Assembly: GCF_014199945.1 (NCBI RefSeq)
Contig: NZ_JACHOR010000005.1
Location: 124,001-188,000 of the forward strand
Direction: 5' to 3'
Source of the DNA: Brevundimonas variabilis
GTDB taxonomy: Bacteria > Pseudomonadota > Alphaproteobacteria > Caulobacterales > Caulobacteraceae
Length of the DNA stretch: 64,000 nt
How positions within the stretch are numbered: the first letter of the stretch is position 1; every line of letters starts with the position of its first letter. Under the pieces are notes generated by a model that made no database searches, was not told the DNA's origin, and saw only the letters and a list, made by a program, of their open reading frames with translations. Below are positions 8,864-16,835 of this stretch, piece after piece. A program made the translations under genes and the position numbers.

Positions 8864-9271
8864 ATGAATGACAGTCCCGCTTATGAAGCCCGCACCGGCG
8901 ACATCGTCGTCCGTGTCCGGCCCAGCTATCTGGCCGGGCAATCCGATCCGGAAGGCGGGCGCTGGGTCTGGGCCTATCAGGTCGAGATCGAGAACCACGG
9001 TCCGGCGCCTGTGCAGCTGATGTCACGCTTCTGGCGCATCACCGACGGGCGGGGTGTCGAGGAAGAGGTGCAGGGGCCGGGGGTCGTGGGACAGCAGCCG
9101 GTGATCGCACCGGGCGAACGCTATGCCTATGCCTCGGGCTGTCCGCTGACGACGCCGTCGGGCGTGATGGAAGGGCTGTACCAGATGGTCGACCCGTCGG
9201 GCCGCGCCTTCGAGGCTGCAATTCCGGCCTTCAGCCTCGACATCCCGGGCGACCGGCGCGTGCTGAACTGA
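8864..9271 (+). CDS. apaG: ApaG domain protein
   Basis: This 135-residue protein has the immunoglobulin-like ApaG fold with almost every family landmark: WVWAYQVEIENHGPAPVQL, SRFWRITDGRG, GPGVVGQQPVIAPGE, YASGCPLTTPSGVMEG and IPAFSLDIP. ApaG was linked to Co2+/Mg2+ efflux phenotypes; its biochemical role remains unclear. It is divergent from dcd (104-base gap containing the direct repeat CCCCCGGTCT at 8761 and 8811) and convergent with gcrA. Confidence 0.95.
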   Translation: MNDSPAYEARTGDIVVRVRPSYLAGQSDPEGGRWVWAYQVEIENHGPAPVQLMSRFWRITDGRGVEEEVQGPGVVGQQPVIAPGERYAYASGCPLTTPSGVMEGLYQMVDPSGRAFEAAIPAFSLDIPGDRRVLN

Positions 9272-9293
9272 CATTTGCCAGGGGAGAGGGTCG

Positions 9294-9325
9294 GGGGCTG
9301 CGTCAACCCGGATAACCGCAGCCCC
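9294..9325. terminator. Hairpin between convergent apaG and gcrA
   Basis: A perfect 9-bp stem (GGGGCTGCG at 9294-9302 and CGCAGCCCC at 9317-9325) encloses a 14-base loop, and further G/C pairing is possible outside it. There is no run of T on either strand, so it is a possible weak bidirectional terminator. The rest of the 183-base gap shows nothing else recognisable. Confidence 0.5.
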
Positions 9326-9454
9326 GCCCCCGATCCCGCGGGCGGACCCGGCGGGTGGAGCGAGCCCTCTAGGGAGCAACCGTGACGGCGGAATGACGAA
9401 GGCGGCGGAGATGGGCGAAATCGTGCCCGGCCCCGCCGCCCCGTGCGGCCGAAA

Positions 9455-9976
9455 TCAGATGTAGCGACGCAGCGACCGCGCCAGCTCGGTCGAGCCATTC
9501 TTCTTCAAGGCGGGCTGGTAGGCGACGCGGGCATGCTCGACGCAATAGACGCCTTCGGAGGCCCGGCGGCCGCAGAAGCTGAACTCCGACGACGACGGAT
9601 CGCCGATCGGCCATTTGCACATGTGGGCTCCCAGGGTCATCACCGTGGCCGTGCCGACCATGTCGGGGGCACGCTCCGGCGTCGGGGCGACCGGCAGGTT
9701 GGGGCGGGGGGCCGGGGCAACGGCCTCGATGCGCCGGGGCGCCGACGGCTGGACCGGCGGCGTGGTGCGCGTCTTGGCCGGGCGGAAGGTGGTGGCGGTC
9801 CGGGCCGGCTGCGACGGCGTCGCGCGGCCGGACAGGCCGAGGCGATGCACCTTGCCGATCACGGCGTTGCGGGTGACGCCGCCGCCCAGCTGTTTGGCGA
9901 TCTGCGAGGCCGACTGGCCTTCCAGCCACAGCTTCTTCAACGCACCGACGCGGTCTTCTGTCCAGCCTGGTGTCAT
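9455..9976 (-). CDS. gcrA: Cell cycle regulator GcrA
   Basis: GcrA is the sigma70-associated cell-cycle regulator of Caulobacterales, acting at promoters carrying CcrM-methylated GANTC sites. The 173-residue product has the conserved N-terminal DNA-binding helix-turn-helix (GWTEDRVGALKKLWLEGQSA, then ITRNAVIGKVHRLGL-like) and the C-terminal RNA-polymerase-binding part with CKWPIGDP, FCGRR and YCVEHARVAYQP. A Pro/Ala linker joins them. Its upstream region carries a CtrA-like box and four GANTC sites, as expected for the CtrA/DnaA/GcrA/CcrM circuit. Confidence 0.97.
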   Translation of the reverse strand: MTPGWTEDRVGALKKLWLEGQSASQIAKQLGGGVTRNAVIGKVHRLGLSGRATPSQPARTATTFRPAKTRTTPPVQPSAPRRIEAVAPAPRPNLPVAPTPERAPDMVGTATVMTLGAHMCKWPIGDPSSSEFSFCGRRASEGVYCVEHARVAYQPALKKNGSTELARSLRRYI

Positions 9977-9997
9977 GTCGCCCTCCAGCGAAAAGCA

Positions 9998-10159
9998 GAT
10001 TCAATATCTGGTGCCTGCGGACGCCGTCGATGCCGCTGACCCACAACCAGTCGTAAACGAGGCGTTAAGAGACGCAAGATGTGCGAATCAAGCGTCCACA
10101 GAAATCAAGATATTGAATCGGCGTTCGATGAAGCCCGGATGCTTGCGAAACGGGGATTC
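9998..10159 (-). promoter_or_regulatory. gcrA control region: CtrA-like box and GANTC cluster
   Basis: On the minus strand, facing gcrA, there is TTAA-N7-TTTA followed by C (plus-strand 10053-10068), one base off the CtrA consensus TTAA-N7-TTAA. Four GANTC sites lie at 9998-10002, 10085-10089, 10115-10119 and 10155-10159. A partial DnaA-box match (TCCACA core) is at 10095-10100. In Caulobacter gcrA is repressed by CtrA and activated by DnaA, so the layout agrees with known biology. Exact promoter elements were not resolved. Confidence 0.65.
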
Positions 10160-10177
10160 GGGGCGCATCTGGCGGGC

Positions 10178-11008
10178 ATGACCGAGCCCACGACCCTCGC
10201 CTCGACCCGACCGACGGGCCTGCCGATGCCGCGTCGCTATGACGGCATCAACTGGGTGGGTGTGCAGACCCTCTACCTGCGGGAAGTGCGCAGGTTCTGG
10301 AAGGTGGGAGCCCAGACGGTCGCGGCACCGGTCGTGACAACCCTGTTGTATATGCTGGTCTTTGTTGTGGCCCTGCAGGGCGCGCGGCCGCCGCTGCACG
10401 GCACGCCCTTTGCCGAGTTCGTGGCACCGGGCCTGATCATGATGGCGATGCTGAACAATGCCTTCGCCAACGCCTCATCGAGCCTGATCCAGGCCAAGAT
10501 CATGGGGACGTCCACCGACTTCCTGACCCCGCCCCTGTCCCCGCTGGAACTGACGATCGGGTTTTCCCTCGGCGCGGCCACACGGGGCCTGGCGGTCGGG
10601 CTGGTGACCGCGATCTGCGTGCTGCCGTTCGCGCGAATGGGCATTGCCAATCTGGCGGCCATCGCCTGGTTCGGCCTGATCGCCTCCCTGTTCATGGGAA
10701 TGGTGGGCGTTCTGGCCGGCCTCTGGTCCGAGAAATTCGACCACCTGTCGGCGGTGCAGAATTTCGTGGTCATGCCGATGACCTTCCTGTCGGGGACCTT
10801 CTATCTGGTCGAGAACCTGCCCGAGCCGTTCGCCACCATCAGCCACTGGAATCCGTTCTTCTATCTGATCGACGGGTTCCGTTATGGATTCATCGGTCAG
10901 GCCGAGGGCAATCTGATGATCGGCGTGATCATGAGCGCCGTGCTGACGGTCGCCATGGCGGCCGCCTGCTGGCTGGTGTTCCGGTCGGGCTGGCGGCTGA
11001 AGAGCTGA
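10178..11008 (+). CDS. ABC-2 type transporter permease
   Basis: This 276-residue inner-membrane permease has six hydrophobic segments (first near residues 47-67) and the ABC-2 family pattern FVAPGLIMMAMLNNAFANAS and FLSGTFYLVENLPE, followed by HWNPFFYLIDGFRYG. It resembles YadH-type permeases. The ATG at 10178 gives the usual family length; an upstream in-frame ATG at 10133 is possible. No ATPase partner is present beside it or elsewhere in the window, which is unusual for this family, so substrate and direction remain open. Confidence 0.88.
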   Translation: MTEPTTLASTRPTGLPMPRRYDGINWVGVQTLYLREVRRFWKVGAQTVAAPVVTTLLYMLVFVVALQGARPPLHGTPFAEFVAPGLIMMAMLNNAFANASSSLIQAKIMGTSTDFLTPPLSPLELTIGFSLGAATRGLAVGLVTAICVLPFARMGIANLAAIAWFGLIASLFMGMVGVLAGLWSEKFDHLSAVQNFVVMPMTFLSGTFYLVENLPEPFATISHWNPFFYLIDGFRYGFIGQAEGNLMIGVIMSAVLTVAMAAACWLVFRSGWRLKS

Positions 11009-11012
11009 TCGC

Positions 11013-11426
11013 TCAGCCGAACTTCCCTTCGGCCCAGCGCGCGGCGAAATAGCCACCGGTCGCCGACAGCCCCGTCAGGGTCGTGCCCCAGATGATGTCG
11101 GTAATGGTCAGCTTCCAGGACCAGACGTTCAGGGTCGCCTGGTTGGTCAGGTCATAGGTGGCATAGGCGATGAAGCCCAGCACGGCCCCGTTCAGGGCCG
11201 CGCGGGTCCATGACCCTTCACGCAACGCGGGATCGATGGCCAGGAAGACGGTGCCGGCGATCGAGATGAGATAGAAGATCACGGCCGCCGTCATGTCCGG
11301 CTTGTCGGCCATGATCGGCCCGATGACGGGGCGATACAGCCGGTTGACCATGGTTGTCAGCCAGACCGCATCGATGACGGCAAAGGTAAGGCCCGCGCCC
11401 AGATAGGCGAACACATATTTGATCAT
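11013..11426 (-). CDS. DUF2177 family membrane protein
   Basis: This 137-residue protein has four hydrophobic helices and the DUF2177 pattern: GAGLTFAVIDAVWLTTMVN near the start, GAVLGFIAYATYDLTNQATL in the middle and DIIWGTTLTG near the end. Its function is unknown, but the family often sits beside CFA-like methyltransferases and DUF1365 genes in stress-induced lipid loci, as here. It follows the methyltransferase gene by 19 bases on the same strand and is probably the second gene of that transcript. Confidence 0.88.
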   Translation of the reverse strand: MIKYVFAYLGAGLTFAVIDAVWLTTMVNRLYRPVIGPIMADKPDMTAAVIFYLISIAGTVFLAIDPALREGSWTRAALNGAVLGFIAYATYDLTNQATLNVWSWKLTITDIIWGTTLTGLSATGGYFAARWAEGKFG

Positions 11427-11445
11427 CTTGGTCCCCTGCCGTCCG

Positions 11446-12477
11446 TCAGGTCGGCATCAGTCTGTAGTGGCTGACCGCCCAGGTGCGGCCGTCGTCGTTT
11501 CCGAACAGCCCGGCCGTGGCGAGATAGAATCTGCGCCAGCGCCGCACCCACAACCGGGCCTGATCGCCATAGGTTGCCTGCATCAACTCGAAGATGCGCG
11601 CTTCGTTGCGATCCATGTTCGCCAGCCAGTCCTCGGCGGTGCGGGCATAGTGTTTGCCGTTCCACATCCATTCCTGTTCGACCGTGAACAGGTCGGAGAA
11701 TTCGCGGATCAGTCCATGGCTGGGCATCACGCCGCCGGTGAAGAAATGCTGGGCGATGAAGTCGCCGGAATCGGTGTGATCGAACCGGTAGGGCGCATCG
11801 CGATGGGTGAAGATGTGGATGAACATCCGGCCGTCCGCCTTGAGCCAGCGTTTCGCCCGGGTCAGCAGGCCGCGCCAGTTGGCCATGTGCTCGAACATTT
11901 CCACCGAGACAATGCGGTCGTAGCTGCCGGGCTCCGGGGCCTCGAAATCATTCATGTCGCAGGTGATGACGGTCAGGTTGGTCAGGCCGCGCGCAGCGGC
12001 CTGGGCCTCGATATGGCCGCGCTGGCCGTGGCTGTTCGAGACGGCGGTGATGCGGCTTGCGGGATAGTGTTCGGCCATCCAGAGGCTGAGCGAGCCCCAG
12101 CCGCAGCCCAGTTCGAGGATCGACTGTCCGTCGACCAGACCGGCATGGGCACAGCTCTCGGCCAGGGCCTTCTCCTCGGCCCGGTCGAGGGTTTCGGCGT
12201 CGCGATCATACAGGCAGCAGGAGTATTTCAGGCGCTTGCCGAGGCAGATCTGGAAGAACTCGGGAGGCAGTTCGTAGTGCTGATCGTTGGCGGCATCGGC
12301 GTGTTCGGCGATGGGGCGCTCGGCCATGGCGCGCGCGAAGGCGGCGGGGTTGTGCGGGGCCTCGCGATCAAGCCGCTTTCGCGCCTCGGTCACCAGGCTC
12401 CGGATCGCCGGGCGCGTGACGAAGTCGGGAAAGGGGGCGTCCTGAAGCTGCCGAATGGCGACATTGGCAAGGTTCAT
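11446..12477 (-). CDS. Cyclopropane-fatty-acyl-phospholipid synthase-like methyltransferase
   Basis: This 343-residue SAM-dependent methyltransferase belongs to the CFA synthase family, which adds a methylene or methyl group to unsaturated acyl chains of membrane phospholipids. The family pattern QHYELPPEFF...YSCCLYD is followed by SAM motif I ELGCGWGSL (about 122-130), then SVEMFEHMANW and HIFTHRDAPYRF. Together with the divergent FAD oxidoreductase and DUF1365 genes it resembles gene sets in the RpoE-ChrR photo-oxidative stress regulon of Rhodobacter, where related enzymes are linked to furan fatty acids. That functional link is inference here. Confidence 0.9.
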   Translation of the reverse strand: MNLANVAIRQLQDAPFPDFVTRPAIRSLVTEARKRLDREAPHNPAAFARAMAERPIAEHADAANDQHYELPPEFFQICLGKRLKYSCCLYDRDAETLDRAEEKALAESCAHAGLVDGQSILELGCGWGSLSLWMAEHYPASRITAVSNSHGQRGHIEAQAAARGLTNLTVITCDMNDFEAPEPGSYDRIVSVEMFEHMANWRGLLTRAKRWLKADGRMFIHIFTHRDAPYRFDHTDSGDFIAQHFFTGGVMPSHGLIREFSDLFTVEQEWMWNGKHYARTAEDWLANMDRNEARIFELMQATYGDQARLWVRRWRRFYLATAGLFGNDDGRTWAVSHYRLMPT

Positions 12478-12553
12478 CGGGGTTTCCTTGGCTCGTTAGC
12501 GTTTATGGCGGTTGAAGGCGGGAGGCGTAAAGGCTCCGCTTGACTGTGCATAC

Positions 12554-12614
12554 AGCTACGGTGACGCGTTGCGTACGGATGACCCTCATCCGATGATGTC
12601 GTATCACCGTAGCT
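12554..12614. promoter_or_regulatory. Symmetric divergent promoter pair (ECF-sigma-like)
   Basis: Two inverted repeats are nested here: outer arms AGCTACGGTGA (12554-12564) and TCACCGTAGCT (12604-12614), and inner arms CGGATGA (12576-12582) and TCATCCG (12586-12592), separated by only CCC. Read outward, each strand gives the same string, TCATCC, 18 bases, TAGCT. This has the spacing of an ECF-sigma promoter such as the Rhodobacter RpoE type (TGATCC-N18-TAAG-like). One copy points at the FAD oxidoreductase (ATG 27 bases beyond), the other at the CFA-like gene (76 bases beyond). A palindromic activator or repressor site is the alternative. Confidence 0.65.
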
Positions 12615-12641
12615 TGAGCCGACCGCAATGCCGGAGTTGAC

Positions 12642-13997
12642 ATGAGTCCCACCCTGGTCGCCCCCGACCGTGACGCCACCCGGCAGCGTATCGCCGTGGT
12701 CGGCTCAGGCATCACCGGCCTGTCCTGTGCGTGGCTGCTGTCGCAGGCGCATGATGTCACGCTCTACGAGGCCGACGACCGGCTGGGCGGGCATTCGAAC
12801 ACGGTCGACGCCCCCAGTCCCTCGGCACCGGTGGCCGTCGATACGGGGTTCATCGTCTACAACGAGGCCAACTATCCCAACCTGGTGGCGCTGTTCGATC
12901 ACCTGAAGGTGCCGACGCGGCCGGCGCATATGTCGTTTGCGGTTTCGATGGATGACGGGGCGCTGGAGTATTCGAGCCACGGGCTCGGAGCCCTGTTCGC
13001 CCAGAAGCGCAATTACGCCAGTCCGAAATTCTGGCGGATGATCACCGACATCCTGCGGTTCCAGAAACAGGCCCCGAAGGATCTGGCGGCGCTGGAGGCG
13101 TCGGGCGAGACGCTGGAGGCCTATCTGGTGCGTGGCGGCTACGGGACGATGTTCCGGGACGCCTATCTGCTGCCCCAGGCCGCCGCCATCTGGTCCTCGA
13201 CCCTGGACCAGATGGCCAACTATCCGGCCGCCTCGCTGGTCCGGTTCTACATGAACCACAACCTGCTGGCCTATGAGCTCAAGCCCACCTGGCGCACGGT
13301 GGAGGGCGGCAGTCGCCAGTATGTCAGCCGTCTGGCCAGGGCCTTCACCGGCACGACGGTTCTGGGGGCCGGGATTGCCGGGATCGCCCGCGGCGCGGAC
13401 GGGGCGAAAGTCCGGTTCGCCGACGGGCGGAGCGAGCGGTTCGATGCGGTCGTTCTGGCCACCCATTCCGACCAGGCCCTGCGTCTGCTCGACACCCCTT
13501 CGGAGGACGAGAAGCGTTTGCTGGGGGCCATCGCCTATCGTCCCAACCGGGCCATCCTGCACCGCGATGTGACCCTGATGCCCAGGCGGAAGAAGGCCTG
13601 GGCGGCCTGGACCCATCAGGGGCTGACGGACCGTGCCGGCGAGGGCGGGGTCACCTACTGGATGAACGAGTTGCAGGGGCTGAAGGGGCCGCCGCTGTTC
13701 GTCAGCCTCAACCCCGTGCGCGAGCCCGACCCGACGCTAGTGCTGGGGGCGTGGGACTATGAGCACCCGGTGTTCGATACGGCTGCCGTGGCGGCGCAGG
13801 CGGAGCTCTGGACGCTGCAGAACCGGCAGAGCGTCTGGTTCGCTGGGGCCTGGTTCGGTTCGGGCTTCCATGAGGACGGGCTGCAGGCCGGACTGGCCGT
13901 GGCCGAGCAACTGGGCGGGGTGCGCCGTCCCTGGTCCGTGGCCAACGAGAGCGGACGGATCCAGGTCCACGCGGTGCCGCAGAGCCTTGCCGCATGA
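12642..13997 (+). CDS. FAD-dependent oxidoreductase (amine-oxidase superfamily)
   Basis: This 451-residue flavoprotein has an N-terminal Rossmann motif (VVGSGITGLSCAWLL, about 14-28) followed by YEADDRLGGHSNTV, the hallmark of the NAD/FAD-dependent oxidoreductases found beside CFA synthases. The C-terminal FAD-contact region reads WFAGAWFGSGFHEDGLQAGL. It probably works on the same acyl-lipid pathway as the divergent methyltransferase. Its stop overlaps the start of the DUF1365 gene by 4 bases (ATGA). A ribosome site GGAG lies 5 bases before the ATG. Confidence 0.9.
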   Translation: MSPTLVAPDRDATRQRIAVVGSGITGLSCAWLLSQAHDVTLYEADDRLGGHSNTVDAPSPSAPVAVDTGFIVYNEANYPNLVALFDHLKVPTRPAHMSFAVSMDDGALEYSSHGLGALFAQKRNYASPKFWRMITDILRFQKQAPKDLAALEASGETLEAYLVRGGYGTMFRDAYLLPQAAAIWSSTLDQMANYPAASLVRFYMNHNLLAYELKPTWRTVEGGSRQYVSRLARAFTGTTVLGAGIAGIARGADGAKVRFADGRSERFDAVVLATHSDQALRLLDTPSEDEKRLLGAIAYRPNRAILHRDVTLMPRRKKAWAAWTHQGLTDRAGEGGVTYWMNELQGLKGPPLFVSLNPVREPDPTLVLGAWDYEHPVFDTAAVAAQAELWTLQNRQSVWFAGAWFGSGFHEDGLQAGLAVAEQLGGVRRPWSVANESGRIQVHAVPQSLAA

Positions 13998-14800
13998 TGA
14001 CGGCGTCCCCTGCGAGGGGGCAGGACGACGCGTCGGCGCTGTATGTGGGACAGGTCACGCACCGGCGGACCCACGGGTTCGACCACACGCTGGGCTATCG
14101 CATCTTCATGCTGCTGATGGACCTCGACCATGTGGACGACCATCTGAAGCGGCTGCGCTGGCTGGGCGGAAAGCGGTTCGGCCTGCTCAGTTTCCGGGCC
14201 GCCGACCACGGCGACCGCTCGGGTCGACCGCTGCGGGGACAGGTCGAGCATCATCTGGCCGAGGCGGGCATCGATATCGAGGGCGGGCCGATCCGCCTGC
14301 TGTGCATGCCGCGCATCCTTGGCTACGGCTTCAATCCGCTGAGCGTCTATTTCTGTCACCGTCCGGACGGGCGGCTGGCGGCCCTGCTGTACGAGGTGAC
14401 CAACACCTTCCATGAGCGACACAGCTATCTGGTCGCCCAGCCGCGAGAGAGCGACGACCGTCTGGTGCGCCAGAGCGCGGAGAAGGCCTTCTTCGTCTCG
14501 CCCTTCATGGACATGGACCTGACCTACGACTTCACGGTCCGGCCGCCCGGCGAGGCCGTGTCAGTGGTCGTGGCCGTGCGCCGGGGCGACACGGCGATCC
14601 TGACCGCAACCTTTGCCGGCACCCGTCAGCCCCTGACCGATGCGGCGCTGCTGAAGGCCTGGATCAGCCATCCGCTGCTGACCTTCAAGGTCATGTGGGG
14701 CATCCACTGGGAGGCCGTGCTGGGGATGTTCAAGGGTGCCCGGTACCGCGAGCGCGGGCGGCCGCCGGCGCATCCGACGACCCTGGGCATCGCCCGCTGA
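13994..14800 (+). CDS. DUF1365 family protein
   Basis: This 268-residue protein shows the DUF1365 landmarks: YVGQVTHRRTHGFDHTLGYR at the start, LLCMPRILGYGFNPLSVYFC in the centre, VTNTFHERHSYL, and KAFFVSPFMDMDLTYDF. The family has no settled biochemical role but is regularly fused or linked to FAD oxidoreductase/CFA-like genes in lipid-modification loci. It is translationally coupled to the upstream flavoprotein through ATGA overlap. The next 205 bases hold only the leader of the CoA-transferase operon. Confidence 0.9.
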   Translation: MMTASPARGQDDASALYVGQVTHRRTHGFDHTLGYRIFMLLMDLDHVDDHLKRLRWLGGKRFGLLSFRAADHGDRSGRPLRGQVEHHLAEAGIDIEGGPIRLLCMPRILGYGFNPLSVYFCHRPDGRLAALLYEVTNTFHERHSYLVAQPRESDDRLVRQSAEKAFFVSPFMDMDLTYDFTVRPPGEAVSVVVAVRRGDTAILTATFAGTRQPLTDAALLKAWISHPLLTFKVMWGIHWEAVLGMFKGARYRERGRPPAHPTTLGIAR

Positions 14801-15005
14801 ACGCGGTCTGACACGGCCGATTTCGGCGGTGACACTGACGGGCGCAAGCGTTTTGCCGTGCTTCAGGTCCTCCACCGTAACCTCTTCGAGATGACGACCA
14901 TCCTGCAGCGAGCGGCGTGACCGGTCTAAGCTTGCCCGGCTGCCGTCCGCGTCCTATTGACGAGAGAACGAGGTGTTATTCATCAAGCGGTGAAAAAGGG
15001 ATCCG

Positions 15006-15716
15006 ATGCGTAAGGTCTATGCAGATGCCAGGACGGCGCTGGAGGGCGTGGCGTTCGACGGAATGACCGTGATGTCCGGGGGCTTTGGCCTGTGCGGCAT
15101 CCCCGAAAACCTGATCGCCGCCTTGCGGGACACGGGCGTCAAGGGGCTGACGGTCATCTCCAACAATGCCGGCGTGGACGGGTTTGGCCTCGGCCAGCTG
15201 CTGGAAACCCGTCAGATCGCCAAGATGATCTCGTCCTACGTCGGCGAGAACAAGGAGTTCGAGCGCCAGTACCTGGCCGGTGAACTGGACCTCGAGTTCA
15301 ATCCCCAGGGCACCCTGGCCGAGCGGATCCGTGCAGGCGGGGCGGGCATCCCGGCCTTCTTCACCGCCACCGGCGTCGGCACCCTGGTCGCCGAGGGCAA
15401 GGAGGTCCGCACCTTCGACGGCCGCCAGTATGTGATGGAGACCGGCCTGGTCGCCGACCTGTCGATCGTCAAGGCCTGGAAGGCGGACGAGCGCGGCAAT
15501 CTGGTGTTCCGCAAGACCGCCCGGAACTTCAATCCCATGATGGCTACGGCCGGCAAGCTGACGATCGTCGAGGTCGAGGAACTCGTGCCGACAGGCTCGC
15601 TGGACCCGGACAACATCCACACCCCCGGAATCTACGTCGACCGCCTGTTTGTCGGCTCGTTCGAGAAGCGGATCGAGCAGCGGACGGTGACGGCCCGCGA
15701 GCCCGCCGAGGCGTGA
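15006..15716 (+). CDS. scoA: 3-oxoacid CoA-transferase subunit A
   Basis: This 236-residue family I CoA-transferase alpha subunit transfers CoA from succinyl-CoA to acetoacetate or a related 3-oxoacid. It shows the oxyanion-site motif [13 protein letters not shown] (about 24-36), [12 protein letters not shown], and [16 protein letters not shown] ribosome site AAGGGA precedes the ATG by 5 bases, and the 205-base leader upstream is gene-free. The beta subunit follows, but with a VOC-family gene in between. Whether the substrate is acetoacetate or adipate-type 3-oxoacid cannot be told from sequence. Confidence 0.93.
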   Translation: MRKVYADARTALEGVAFDGMTVMSGGFGLCGIPENLIAALRDTGVKGLTVISNNAGVDGFGLGQLLETRQIAKMISSYVGENKEFERQYLAGELDLEFNPQGTLAERIRAGGAGIPAFFTATGVGTLVAEGKEVRTFDGRQYVMETGLVADLSIVKAWKADERGNLVFRKTARNFNPMMATAGKLTIVEVEELVPTGSLDPDNIHTPGIYVDRLFVGSFEKRIEQRTVTAREPAEA

Positions 15717-15719
15717 GGC

Positions 15720-16118
15720 ATGACGCCGGGTAACCCGATCCGCCATGTCGAGATCCCGGTCACCGATCTGGACCGGGCTGTCGACTTCTATGCCGCGCTG
15801 TTCGGACACGATTTCGAGCGCGTCGAGGTCGACGGCTATCCCATGGCGCTGTTTCCGACGCACGAGGGCCATCCAGGGGCCTCGGCCGCTCTGGTCATGG
15901 GCGATATCTATCGCCCCACCCGGGACGGCGCGGTCGTCTATCATCATGTCCCGGATATCCAGCGGGCGCTCGCGGTCGCCACGGATCGGGGGGCCGCCAT
16001 CCTATTTCCCGTGAAAGACCTTGGAGACCTCGGCTGCGTGGCCGAGATCGAGGATAGCGAGGGCAACCGACTGGCCCTCCACCAGCCCGCCCCTGCGGCC
16101 ATGAAGGAACCGATCTGA
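15720..16118 (+). CDS. VOC family protein (glyoxalase/dioxygenase fold)
   Basis: This 132-residue vicinal-oxygen-chelate protein begins [20 protein letters not shown], the first beta-alpha-beta module, and ends with the paired module containing [21 protein letters not shown]. The metal-binding candidates are H10 in the first module and the late E in AEIEDSEG. It sits between the two CoA-transferase subunits, 3 bases after scoA and overlapping scoB by one base, so the three are surely one transcript. Its substrate is unknown; a role in the same acyl-CoA route is inference. Confidence 0.87.
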   Translation: MTPGNPIRHVEIPVTDLDRAVDFYAALFGHDFERVEVDGYPMALFPTHEGHPGASAALVMGDIYRPTRDGAVVYHHVPDIQRALAVATDRGAAILFPVKDLGDLGCVAEIEDSEGNRLALHQPAPAAMKEPI

Positions 16119-16768
16119 TGCCCCGCACCCGTGACCAACTGGCCGAACGCGCTGCCCTTGAGCTCAAGGACGGCTTCTATGTGAACCTGGGCATCGGGAT
16201 CCCGACCCTGGTGGCCAACCATATTCCACCCGGCATGGAGGTCACGCTCCAGTCCGAGAACGGCATGCTGGGCATGGGGCCCTTCCCGTTCGACGAGGAC
16301 GTCGATGCCGATCTGATCAATGCCGGAAAGCAGACGATCACCCAGATCCCGGAGAGCGCCTATTTCAGCTCGGCCGACAGCTTTGCCATGATCCGCGGCG
16401 GCCATATCAACCTGTCGATCCTGGGGGCCATGGAGGTCGCCGAGAATGGCGACATTGCCAACTGGATGATCCCCGGAAAGCTGGTGAAGGGGATGGGCGG
16501 GGCGATGGATTTGGTGGCCGGCGTCAAGCGCGTCGTCGTGGTCATGGAGCACGCCAACAAGCACGGCCAGTCCAAGGTCCTGAAGGCCTGCACCCTGCCG
16601 CTGACCGGTACCGGCGTCGTCAGCCGGATCATCACCGACCTGGCCGTGTTCGACGTCAAGCCGGACGGCGCGGGACTGGAGCTGATCGAACTGGCGGACG
16701 GGGTGACGCTGGAGGAGGTCGCCTCCAAGACCGAAGCCGCCTATACTGTCGCGCCCGGACTGGCCTGA
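16118..16768 (+). CDS. scoB: 3-oxoacid CoA-transferase subunit B
   Basis: This 216-residue family I CoA-transferase beta subunit contains the catalytic glutamate in [10 protein letters not shown] (E47), the glutamate that forms the covalent CoA thioester. Other landmarks are [11 protein letters not shown] near the start, [14 protein letters not shown] and [20 protein letters not shown]. Its length is normal. It forms a heteromer with subunit A, encoded 400 bases upstream. It overlaps the VOC gene stop by one base. Confidence 0.94.
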   Translation: MPRTRDQLAERAALELKDGFYVNLGIGIPTLVANHIPPGMEVTLQSENGMLGMGPFPFDEDVDADLINAGKQTITQIPESAYFSSADSFAMIRGGHINLSILGAMEVAENGDIANWMIPGKLVKGMGGAMDLVAGVKRVVVVMEHANKHGQSKVLKACTLPLTGTGVVSRIITDLAVFDVKPDGAGLELIELADGVTLEEVASKTEAAYTVAPGLA

Positions 16769-16835
16769 CAAAAAAGCAATGTGCACGCGGCGTGATCCCG
16801 CGCTAGCCATGGCACATCGCTCTCAGGGGATGCCT

